Shown piece after piece: positions 49,131 to 57,076 of a DNA stretch of 64,000 nucleotides (within the stretch, counting starts at the first letter, position 1; every line of letters begins with the position of its first letter). Both the position numbers and the translations under genes were made by a program. The DNA is from CAVVIO01 sp963748095 (GTDB lineage: Bacteria > Bacteroidota > Bacteroidia > Bacteroidales > UBA10428): assembly GCA_963748095.1 (NCBI GenBank), contig CAVVIO010000018.1:28782-92781 (forward strand). Direction: 5' to 3'. The notes under the pieces were generated by a model. It saw only the letters and a list, made by a program, of their open reading frames with translations. It was not told the origin of the DNA and searched no databases.

Positions 49131-51476
49131 TTACTGATCTTTAGCGATAAAGAAAAAGGTTCCGTTTTCATCTTCAAGTCCTGCAATCTTTCCGAACTTG
49201 GGTTTTTGCTGATTATTTTTTTCAACAGCATCTGTCACTTTCTGTACAATTGCTTCAATCGGGATGCACGCATTCGGGTTATTCGACAGTGTATTTGCGA
49301 AGGTTCGTGTAAACTGCGAATTGTCGACTGCCAACTCGTATCCTGCTGATGAAAAAACCTGGGATGATTTGAACTTGGTTGCTTCCCAGTCATTACAGCT
49401 TCTTATTTTCAGGTTACCGCGCATTGCCTGGTAGAATGTCGGCCCCGATTCACAGGCATCCGTAACTATCAGTGTGTGTGTTACATTGGAGTAAGATTGT
49501 AATGAAGCCCGCAGTGCATTTATATTGAAATAAGTAAACTCATCGTCTCTTTTGGCATCAATGGGAATCCAGTAACCGGTTTCATTAACAAATTTCCCAT
49601 GTCCGGCATACCATACCAGTATTGTATTTACATGATTACTTTTTACCAGATCGCGCAGTTCGATGGAAAAGAACCGTTCCATTTCCTTTTTAGTCAGGTC
49701 TTTTTTATGAATTATTTTTTGAATTTTATACCTGGTAAGTGCAGAACGCATCAGTGTGATGTCCTTGGGTGGCCCATCGAGACTGGCAAAAGATTCATAA
49801 TTGGAATTCTCGATAAATACAGCCCAGGTTTTTCCCATCGGATTGTTTTCCAACATTGAAATACCATCGCGGTTCAGAATGAAATCCTGTTTTTGCACAT
49901 TGCCAAACTGATCGGTGGCCTGAACGGTAATTTTGCTTTTATTGGCAATATTCAGCGTGGCAGTGAAATGCGGATTTTTTTCATCGAGCATATAGCTTGC
50001 TGAAACACCGTCGATTAAAATTGACTTTATATGACTTTCATCCGTTACTGTGCCTTCTATAAAAACCTCCGGATTATTATTGTCCAGGTACAAATCACTG
50101 TCATCAGAGACTACAGGTGCAATGATGCTAATAAGAGGAGGATTGATTTCGGTACGGTTAATTGTATATGCTGTGTTCTCCACATTATCATATACATCGG
50201 TGGCTACCACTGTAAAAAGATTTTCCTGTGAAACATCCACGTTGGTAATAAATTCATCTCCATTATCTGTTTTTACAAAGGGCACATCTTTATGATCGAT
50301 CTGTAAAGACTTTATATCACTCTCGTCTACTATTTTTCCTCTGACGGACATTAAATTTTTACCTTCCGGCAGGTTAACCGAATTTGTACCTACAGGAGCA
50401 GGTTCGAGCAATACTATTTTAGGTTTGTTTTTTTCGCGGTTTAACTCGAATAAACGTGCTTTAGCCGAAGCAAGCAGCTTTTTGGCTTTTACATCATACT
50501 CCGATAATTCGGTAAGCATGTTATAATTCTTAACGGCTTCTTTAAAGTTTCCGATTTGTTCGTACGAATAAGCTCTCTTATAATAGGCTTCGGCATATTT
50601 ATCATCAATAAGCAGCACTTTTGTAAAATCGTTGATAGCATTCTGATGCTGTGTAAAGTTCTGATAATATGTACCGCGTATAAAGTAATATTCTTTATTG
50701 TCGGGATCAATCAGTATAATCTTTGAAATGTCATCGATCGCTTTCGGGTATTCCAGGGTTTTTACATATACTTTGCTTCTTACCAGGAATGCCTGTACAT
50801 TTTTAGGGTCCATTTCAAGGACCTTATTACAGTTCTCCCGTGCTTCATCCGTCTTATTAAGTTTTATCTGAACAGCGGCAAGGGCAAGATATCCATCAAT
50901 GAATTTCTTTTCTTTCGAGATTGATTTCTTATAATCGTTTTCGGCCTGTTCGAGGTTGTTTTGTTTTTCGCAAACCTTGCCATGATAATAATAACTCAGT
51001 TCATTATCCTTTAAAGCAAGTGCTTTTTTTGCAGCAAGCATGGCGTTATCCAAATCATTCAGTTCCATATAAATTTGTGCCTGCAAATGGTAGGCTTCCA
51101 GGTACCTTGACTTCAATCCGAGCGAACTGTTGATGTAATCCCTGGCTTCTTCGAATTTTCCTAATTTAAAAGCAGCGTTGGCAGCATAATAGTAAATAGT
51201 CTCATCTTTTTTTTCAAAAACGAGCGCCCGTTTATAGTCTTCAAAAGCTTTTGCGAGATCATTCAGCTTTTCATAAGTTTTGCCACGTTCAACATAAGCT
51301 TCGGTATATTTTGGGTCTAAATCGACAGCTCTGGTAAACTGACCGATAGCATCCTGATTGTTGCCTGTTTCAATGAATTCTAACCCGGCTTTATAATACT
51401 GCTTGGGGTTCTGCGCATAAATAGCGGTAGTGATAATTAATCCTGTGAGTGAAAGAAGTAGCGTAGATTTTTTCAT
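49131..51476 (-). CDS. Secreted TPR protein with C-terminal caspase-like (C14) domain
   Basis: This 781-residue protein starts with a signal peptide (residues 1-21, LLLSLTGLIITTAIYA). TPR repeats cover about 25-335 (YTEAYVERGKTYEKLNDLAK and similar). Two beta-rich segments follow (MSVRGKIVDESDIKSL near 375, FIEGTVTDESHIKSILIDG near 470). The peptidase C14 domain spans about 555-781. It has the catalytic His in WYAGHGKF (His626) and the Cys in VTDACESG (Cys675), so the dyad is intact. Such proteases cleave after Lys/Arg or Asp. It is the first gene of a pair with the SpoIIE sensor and has an exact -7 box upstream. The target is unknown. Confidence 0.88.
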   Translation of the reverse strand: MKKSTLLLSLTGLIITTAIYAQNPKQYYKAGLEFIETGNNQDAIGQFTRAVDLDPKYTEAYVERGKTYEKLNDLAKAFEDYKRALVFEKKDETIYYYAANAAFKLGKFEEARDYINSSLGLKSRYLEAYHLQAQIYMELNDLDNAMLAAKKALALKDNELSYYYHGKVCEKQNNLEQAENDYKKSISKEKKFIDGYLALAAVQIKLNKTDEARENCNKVLEMDPKNVQAFLVRSKVYVKTLEYPKAIDDISKIILIDPDNKEYYFIRGTYYQNFTQHQNAINDFTKVLLIDDKYAEAYYKRAYSYEQIGNFKEAVKNYNMLTELSEYDVKAKKLLASAKARLFELNREKNKPKIVLLEPAPVGTNSVNLPEGKNLMSVRGKIVDESDIKSLQIDHKDVPFVKTDNGDEFITNVDVSQENLFTVVATDVYDNVENTAYTINRTEINPPLISIIAPVVSDDSDLYLDNNNPEVFIEGTVTDESHIKSILIDGVSASYMLDEKNPHFTATLNIANKSKITVQATDQFGNVQKQDFILNRDGISMLENNPMGKTWAVFIENSNYESFASLDGPPKDITLMRSALTRYKIQKIIHKKDLTKKEMERFFSIELRDLVKSNHVNTILVWYAGHGKFVNETGYWIPIDAKRDDEFTYFNINALRASLQSYSNVTHTLIVTDACESGPTFYQAMRGNLKIRSCNDWEATKFKSSQVFSSAGYELAVDNSQFTRTFANTLSNNPNACIPIEAIVQKVTDAVEKNNQQKPKFGKIAGLEDENGTFFFIAKDQ

Positions 51477-51541
51477 AGCTATGGGTATGATAACTAATCG
51501 TCTTGAAATAAATGAATTAAAATAATTTGGATGAATAGAGC

Positions 51542-51549
51542 CAAATATA
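51542..51549 (-). promoter_or_regulatory. -7 box upstream of the caspase gene
   Basis: On the - strand TATATTTG is an exact TAnnTTTG match, 65 bp upstream of the ATG at 51476. A T-rich stretch directly precedes it. Confidence 0.45.
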
Positions 51550-51595
51550 CAAAAAATATTAATTTAACCTAATATTAATGATATTTTCATCATTA

Positions 51596-52666
51596 TCAGA
51601 AAGTTTTTGTCATTTCCATATGATGGTATATAAGCAGGCGGTCTTCGTTTACTGGAATGATATCTGTTAATATATTAGAGATATTCGGGGAAACTATACC
51701 ATAATCAAATGTTTTATTTCCGATAAATACCCGGCATTCATCCCATAAGCCTGCACGCAGCAAACTGTCGATGAGTATTTTTCCTCCTTCAATCAGCACA
51801 GATTGTATTCCCATCTCAAAAAGTTTCCTGAAGATGGTTTGTTCTACATGCAGATCAAATTCTACCTGAATGTATTCAAGATTTTTTTGAGGAGGCAGAT
51901 TATTTTCTGTAAATACCAAGGTGGGGATACTCCGATCAAAAAGGTGCAAATTTTCAGGTAATCGGAGCGTTCTGTCCAGTACGATCCTTACAGGTGGTTT
52001 GCCATGCCATTCCCTGACGTTCAGAAAGGGATTATCCCAAAGGGCGGTATTTGTTCCTACCATAATGGCATGTTCTTCCGTTCTCCATTTATGTACCAGC
52101 ATACGCGATAGTTCATTCGATATCCAGTTGGGTTGAACGGGTGTATCTTTGTCCCTGATAACATCTATAAATCCGTCCTTTGTTTCTGCCCACTTTAGGA
52201 TTATATACGGGCGTTGCCGGGTATGAAAAGTGAAAAACCTTCTGTTCAGCCGGTAACATTCTTCATCCAAAATATCTGTAACTACCTCACAACCGTTTTT
52301 CCGTAGTCTTTCTATGCCTTTCCCGAAAACCAGGGGATTGGGATCACGTGTGCCAATTACTACCCTTGGTATTTTATAGGAAATTATTAGGTCCGAACAG
52401 GGAGGGGTTTTTCCGGTGTGGGTGCAGGGTTCCAAATTAACATACAGGGTCGATTTCTGCAACAGGGATTTGTCTTTTACAGAATTGATAGCATTAACCT
52501 CGGCATGCGGTCCGCCAGCCTGCCGGTGAAAGCCTTCCCCAATTATTTTATCATTGAAAACAATTACCGAACCAACCAGCGGATTGGGACGGGTGGTACC
52601 TAATCCTTTGCCGGCAAGCTCCAGGCATCGATTCATAAATTTTATATCCTTATTTCTACTGATCAC
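51596..52666 (-). CDS. ribD: Bifunctional riboflavin biosynthesis protein RibD
   Basis: This protein combines pyrimidine deaminase and reductase steps in riboflavin synthesis. The deaminase domain (residues about 1-145) shows TTRPNPLVGSVI, the zinc motif HAEVNAI, and EPCTHTGKTPPCSDLI with two zinc Cys. The reductase domain (about 150-356) shows YIILKWAETKDGFI, IMVGTNTALWDNPFLNVR, PVRIVLDRTLRLP and VLIEGGKILIDSLL. The start codon used here is GTG at 52666. The first ATG at 52636 would remove ten residues and may be too short, because the family usually keeps about ten residues before the aligned Met. Divergent from prmC. Confidence 0.92.
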   Translation of the reverse strand: MISRNKDIKFMNRCLELAGKGLGTTRPNPLVGSVIVFNDKIIGEGFHRQAGGPHAEVNAINSVKDKSLLQKSTLYVNLEPCTHTGKTPPCSDLIISYKIPRVVIGTRDPNPLVFGKGIERLRKNGCEVVTDILDEECYRLNRRFFTFHTRQRPYIILKWAETKDGFIDVIRDKDTPVQPNWISNELSRMLVHKWRTEEHAIMVGTNTALWDNPFLNVREWHGKPPVRIVLDRTLRLPENLHLFDRSIPTLVFTENNLPPQKNLEYIQVEFDLHVEQTIFRKLFEMGIQSVLIEGGKILIDSLLRAGLWDECRVFIGNKTFDYGIVSPNISNILTDIIPVNEDRLLIYHHMEMTKTF

Positions 52667-52680
52667 CCTGAGAAGTTTAT

Positions 52681-52688
52681 TAAATTTG
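52681..52688 (+). promoter_or_regulatory. -7 box for prmC
   Basis: TAAATTTG is an exact TAnnTTTG match in the 26-bp gap between ribD and prmC. Transcription would begin near 52695, favouring the ATG at 52705 over the one at 52693. Confidence 0.45.
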
Positions 52689-52704
52689 AACTATGATTAT
52701 TAAA

Positions 52705-53562
52705 ATGCCAACCATACTAGGAACAAAATTATGGGTAAAAAATGAATTATACGGACTTTATCCTGAAAATGAAATTGACAATTTTAATTTTCTGATCATT
52801 GAACACCTGTTTCATTATTCAAGGCTGGAGCTTCATTTGAACAAAGATAAAAAGATATCCCCGGAACAATTAGACAAGGTGAAAGAATTCACGCGCCAGT
52901 TACAGCAATACAAACCGATACAGTATATTCTCGGCCAAACGGAATTCTATGGATTAACATTCAGGCTTAACCGGCATGTACTGATTCCCAGGCCTGAAAC
53001 CGAAGAACTGGTAGATCTTATCATAAGAGAAAATAAAAATCATAAACCGGTAATTCTCGATGTGGGAACCGGTAGTGGATGTATTGCCGTTAGCCTGGCA
53101 AAATTCATTCCTGATGCCCAGGTGGATGCATTGGATATTTCATCTGCAGTTCTCGATGTGGCCCGCGAGAATGCTATCGACAATGGTGTTAATGTCCACT
53201 TTTTCAAATCGGATGCACTACTTCCGGATATGGGTTTGCTATCAGAAAAATATACTATTATTGTTAGTAATCCGCCTTATGTGCGGGTATCAGAGCAAAA
53301 ATTCATGTCGAAAAATGTACTGGACTATGAACCTTCTTTGGCTTTGTTTGTAGACGACAAAGATCCGTTGGTATTTTATACTTCCCTGGCTTCAATGGGT
53401 AAAAAATATTTATCCCGTGGAGGAATCCTTTATGCAGAAATAAATGAAGCATTTGGAAATGAAGTAAAACAATTGTTTCAAAGAAATGGTTATTACCATG
53501 TTGAAATTATGAAAGACCTGCAAAAAAAGAACAGGATTTTAAAAGCATATCCCTATCGTTAA
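52705..53562 (+). CDS. prmC: Release factor glutamine methyltransferase
   Basis: This SAM-dependent enzyme methylates the Gln of the GGQ motif in release factors. The N-terminal helical domain (residues about 1-85) ends in PIQYILGQTEFYGLTF. LDVGTGSGCIAVSLAKFIPD is SAM motif I, and IVSNPPYVRVSEQ holds the NPPY active-site motif. GGILYAEINEAFGN follows. About 285 residues. I prefer the ATG at 52705 because of the upstream promoter box; the alternative ATG at 52693 adds four residues. Its substrate gene prfB lies two genes downstream. Confidence 0.92.
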   Translation: MPTILGTKLWVKNELYGLYPENEIDNFNFLIIEHLFHYSRLELHLNKDKKISPEQLDKVKEFTRQLQQYKPIQYILGQTEFYGLTFRLNRHVLIPRPETEELVDLIIRENKNHKPVILDVGTGSGCIAVSLAKFIPDAQVDALDISSAVLDVARENAIDNGVNVHFFKSDALLPDMGLLSEKYTIIVSNPPYVRVSEQKFMSKNVLDYEPSLALFVDDKDPLVFYTSLASMGKKYLSRGGILYAEINEAFGNEVKQLFQRNGYYHVEIMKDLQKKNRILKAYPYR

Positions 53563-53563
53563 T

Positions 53564-54049
53564 ATGGATCATCCGAATATCCAAAAAAATAAAAATGAAG
53601 CACTTGCTCAATTAATGCGGCTCTGCAGCCGGCAGGAGAAATGCACATACGATATCCGGAAAAAGCTGGAAGATTGGAAACTCCCGGAAGAGGATGCCGG
53701 ACAGATTGTTCATCAGCTTAAAGAAGAAAAATTCCTGGACGATGAAAGGTTTACCCGGTTTTTTGTCAGAGACAAATTTGCTCTGAATAAGTGGGGGCGT
53801 CAGAAAATAAAGTATATGCTACTGGCCAGACATATAGATAAAATAATTGTTGAGGATGCATTACAACAGCTTTCTGAAGATGAATATCAACAAACTCTTG
53901 CAAATGAACTTCACAAAAAACGGAAACAGTTAACCGGGAATAACAATTATCAGTTACGGGCCAAACTGTTTAATTTTGCAACACAGCGAGGATTCGAATC
54001 CGATTTGGTATACAAAACGATCGACCGGATTTTAAACTCAGACAATTGA
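53564..54049 (+). CDS. recX: RecX-family regulatory protein
   Basis: This small protein of 161 residues is a predicted negative modulator of RecA. The three-helix repeats are recognisable: MRLCSRQEKCTYDIRKKLED, then EKFLDDERFTRFFVRDK, then KWGRQKIKYML and FATQRGFESDLVYKTI. No signal or membrane segment is present. Its ATG is one base past the prmC stop, so it is co-transcribed. RecA itself is not in this window. Length is within the family range. Confidence 0.85.
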   Translation: MDHPNIQKNKNEALAQLMRLCSRQEKCTYDIRKKLEDWKLPEEDAGQIVHQLKEEKFLDDERFTRFFVRDKFALNKWGRQKIKYMLLARHIDKIIVEDALQQLSEDEYQQTLANELHKKRKQLTGNNNYQLRAKLFNFATQRGFESDLVYKTIDRILNSDN

Positions 54050-54096
54050 AATATATTTTATATTTTTGAAGCCGCTAAAAATAAGGATAGAATACT

Positions 54097-55189
54097 ATGG
54101 TAACTACAGAACAGGTAAAAGAGCTTGCAGGGCGCAAGGATGCGCTAAGGAGGCATCTTTGACATCGATAAAAAGCTGGAACAGATAAAACAGGAAGATG
54201 CGGAAACGCAGGCTCCCGGATTTTGGGACGACCCGAAGGAAGCGGAAAAAAAGCTGAAGGGGATATCCAGACTTAAAAGCTGGACCAATGTTTTTAAAAC
54301 CATTGAGACCGGATTAGATGATCTTCAGGTATTACTTGATTTTTTTGAGGAAGACGAAGCTTCGGAAGAAGAGGTGGACGCTCAGTATGCAAAAACACTG
54401 AAACTGGTGGAAGACCTGGAGTTCAGGAATATGCTGGGTATGGAAGAAGATAGCATGGGGGCCTTACTTAAGATTAATGCAGGTGCCGGAGGTACGGAAA
54501 GCCAGGACTGGACCGAGATGCTCATGCGCATGTATATACGCTGGGGAGAACGGAATGATTATTCAGTCAAGGAAGTCAGTTACATGCAGGGAGACGATGC
54601 TGGTGTGAAATCGGTAACCCTCGAATTTACGGGTGAATATGCTTATGGCTATCTGAAATCGGAAAGTGGCGTGCACCGACTGGTACGTTTGTCACCTTTC
54701 GATGCCAATAACCGGAGGCATACTTCTTTTGCTTCTGTATTCGTATCACCTGTGATTGACGACAACATAGAAATTGTAATTAACACAGCCGATCTTGAAT
54801 GGGATACTTTTCGTTCGGGAGGAGCCGGAGGCCAGAATGTTAATAAGGTAGAAACGGGTGTCAGGGTAAGGCACCTGCCATCGGGTATTGTAGTAGAAAA
54901 TACCGAGACAAGGTCTCAACTGAAAAACCGTGAAAATGCACTGCGAATACTACGATCTCATCTGTACGAAATGGAACTGCGCAAAAAAATGGAAAAACAA
55001 GCAGAGATCGAAGGGAAAAAATTAAAGATCGAATGGGGATCACAAATTCGCAATTATGTGCTGCATCCCTATAAGATGGTAAAAGACCTCCGGACAGGTG
55101 TTGAAACTTCTGCAACTCAGGATGTACTGGATGGCGATCTGAATGAATTTATCAAAGCGTATTTAATGGAATTCGGAAATAAAAATTAA
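54097..55189 (+). CDS. prfB: Peptide chain release factor 2 with programmed +1 frameshift
   Basis: RF2 terminates translation at UGA and UAA. The gene begins at ATG 54097 (MVTTEQVKELAGRKDAL) and reads 21 codons to an in-frame TGA at 54160. After a +1 shift the frame continues as DIDKKLEQIK to 55189, about 363 residues. An internal reading frame from 54374 would lose the N-terminal domain and is not the true gene. SPF in RLVRLSPFDANNRRH is the UGA-recognition tripeptide. GGQ in SGGAGGQNVNKVETG is the hydrolysis motif, whose Gln is the PrmC target. The shift is autoregulatory: low RF2 allows it. The arsC-like gene follows. Confidence 0.95.
54147..54163 (+). promoter_or_regulatory. prfB: RF2 programmed +1 frameshift site
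   Basis: AAGGAGG (an internal Shine-Dalgarno-like element) is followed by CAT, then CTT TGA C. This is the classic RF2 arrangement: the peptidyl-tRNA slips from CUU to UUU, and the next codon is GAC. Confidence 0.93.
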
Positions 55190-55196
55190 CCGTTTT

Positions 55197-55542
55197 ATGA
55201 AGCTGAAAATTTATCATAACCCACGATGTGCCAAAAGCAGGGCCGGATTCAAATACCTTCAGGAGAAAGGAGTTGAATATGAGGTGGTGGATTATATGAA
55301 AAACGGAATAACGGAACAGGAACTGGCCGACATTCTGATGCGACTGCACAAAAAACCATCGGAAATTGTCCGCACCCAGGAAGAAATCTATAAAAAGGAA
55401 CTGAAAGGGTAAAAAATTTACCGATCATGAATGGTTACGCATTCTCACAGAAAATCCGAGGCTTATTCAACGGCCCATTGTTTTAGCTAAACATAAGGCC
55501 GTTCTGGCGCAACCGCCCGAAAAGATCGACGAGTTGCTTTAA
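55197..55542 (+). pseudogene. arsC: ArsC/Spx-family reductase, frameshifted
   Basis: The N-terminus has the thioredoxin-fold start LKIYHNPRCAKSRAGFKYLQ with the catalytic Cys of NPRC, as in glutaredoxin-linked arsenate reductases. The frame stops at 55412. The conserved tail (KKFTDHEWLRIL, then RPIVLAKHKAVLAQPPEKID) is in another frame to 55542. One extra G in the GGG at 55407-55409 separates them, and without it the protein is 114 residues, the normal length. RPIV with KAVLAQPPE matches the family's C-terminus. It is 7 bp from prfB, apparently co-transcribed. Arsenate reduction is only one possible role of the family. Confidence 0.7.
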
Positions 55543-55576
55543 GCAGAAAATAATAATCGATGTAAATTATATTGTC

Positions 55577-56974
55577 ATGAAATACAGGATTGAAAAAGAT
55601 ACAATGGGGGAAGTAAAAGTTCCCGAAGAAAAATACTGGGGAGCACAGACCCAGCGTTCAAAGGAAAATTTTAAAATCGGGAATCAGCACATGCCGTTGG
55701 AGATAATAAGGGCATTTGCCTATCTGAAAAAGGCGGCTGCACTGACCAACAATGAACTCGGTGTGCTTCCCGAAGAAAAATCCCGGCTGATCGCTACTGT
55801 GTGTGATGAAATACTTGAAAGTAAACACGATGACCAGTTTCCGCTGGTTGTATGGCAAACAGGCTCCGGAACTCAATCGAATATGAATGTGAACGAGGTA
55901 GTGGCTAACCGGGCACATGTTATCAACGGGGGAAAATTAACCGACACAAAAAAGTTCATTCATCCTAACGACGACGTGAACAAATCTCAGTCTTCCAACG
56001 ATACCTTTCCAACGGCTATGCATATTGCTGCGTATAAAATGCTTCTGGAAACCACAATTCCGGGAATCGAAAAATTACGGAATACCCTGGCTGAAAAATC
56101 AAAAGCATTTATGGAAGTGGTTAAAATCGGGCGTACGCATTGGATGGATGCCACACCGCTTACACTGGGCCAGGAATTTTCAGGATATGTATCGCAGCTC
56201 GATCACGGACTGAAGGCATTAAAAAATACTTTATCACATCTGTCGGAACTGGCTCTTGGCGGCACAGCAGTGGGTACCGGCATTAACACCCCAAAAGGTT
56301 ATGCCGAACTGGTAGCCAAAAAAATTGCAATGCTGACCGGCTTGCCATTCATCACAGCCGTAAATAAATACGAATCGCTGGCAGCGCACGACGCCATTGT
56401 TGAATCCTCGGGTGCACTGAAACAACTTGCAGTGAGCCTGATGAAGATCGCAAATGATATCCGGCTGATGGCCTCCGGTCCCCGCAGCGGAATTGGGGAA
56501 ATAATCATTCCGGCTAACGAACCCGGTTCATCTATCATGCCGGGAAAAGTAAATCCTACACAGGTAGAAGCTTTGACCATGGTATGTGCCCAGGTGTTCG
56601 GGAACGATGTGGCCATCACTTCCGGCGGTATGAACGGGCAATTTGAACTGAATGTTTTTAAACCGGTAATGATTGCAAACTTTCTCCATTCTGCCCGCTT
56701 ATTGGGCGATGCATGTGTGTCGTTTAATGATAACTGTGCCGTTGGCATTGAGCCGAATTATCCCGTGATTCAGAAGAACCTTGAAAATTCACTGATGCTG
56801 GTAACAGCGCTGAATACACATATCGGTTATGAAAATGCTGCAAAAATTGCCAAAAAAGCACATACAGAAGGAACTACATTGCGTCAGGCTGCTTTGGAAC
56901 TGGGGCTGGTTACCGAAGAGCAGTTTAACGAATGGGTTGATCCAAAAAAAATGACCGGATCACTAGACCGTTAA
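55577..56974 (+). CDS. fumC: Fumarate hydratase, class II
   Basis: This iron-independent fumarase interconverts fumarate and malate. It shows KYWGAQTQRSKENFKIG, WQTGSGTQSNMNVNEVVANR, NDDVNKSQSSNDTFPTAMHI and the signature GSSIMPGKVNPTQ. Length is 465 residues, as in other FumC proteins. The enzyme is cytoplasmic. Together with mutA-mutB downstream it fits succinate/propionate metabolism. The gap to mutA is 102 bp and contains a near-perfect inverted repeat, so it may be a separate transcript. Confidence 0.94.
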   Translation: MKYRIEKDTMGEVKVPEEKYWGAQTQRSKENFKIGNQHMPLEIIRAFAYLKKAAALTNNELGVLPEEKSRLIATVCDEILESKHDDQFPLVVWQTGSGTQSNMNVNEVVANRAHVINGGKLTDTKKFIHPNDDVNKSQSSNDTFPTAMHIAAYKMLLETTIPGIEKLRNTLAEKSKAFMEVVKIGRTHWMDATPLTLGQEFSGYVSQLDHGLKALKNTLSHLSELALGGTAVGTGINTPKGYAELVAKKIAMLTGLPFITAVNKYESLAAHDAIVESSGALKQLAVSLMKIANDIRLMASGPRSGIGEIIIPANEPGSSIMPGKVNPTQVEALTMVCAQVFGNDVAITSGGMNGQFELNVFKPVMIANFLHSARLLGDACVSFNDNCAVGIEPNYPVIQKNLENSLMLVTALNTHIGYENAAKIAKKAHTEGTTLRQAALELGLVTEEQFNEWVDPKKMTGSLDR

Positions 56975-57022
56975 ACAGGGAGGACTTAAAATATTTCTCA
57001 TAGCCCTTTCAACTTGAATTTA

Positions 57023-57043
57023 CTGCCCTGAAATTTCAGGCAG
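57023..57043. repeat. Near-perfect inverted repeat upstream of mutA
   Basis: CTGCCCTGAAA followed by TTTCAGGCAG can pair over its length with one unmatched base. It sits just upstream of a 7/8 -7-box match (TAGATTTA at 57057-57064), so it could be an operator or the fumC terminator. No T-run follows. Confidence 0.35.
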
Positions 57044-57076
57044 AAATAGTTACAATTAGATTTAAAATTAGTAATC

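Noticed and set aside
51576..51595. TAATGAT/ATCATTA hairpin after ribD
   Set aside because: Stem is entirely AT-rich and lacks a clear T-run; too weak to call a terminator.
53988..54003. tRNA T-loop-like GATTCGAATC
   Set aside because: It lies in frame within recX (QRGFES) and no cloverleaf can be formed around it.
54374..55189. Short prfB starting at 54374
   Set aside because: It lacks the N-terminal RF2 domain, which is encoded upstream and joined by the programmed frameshift.
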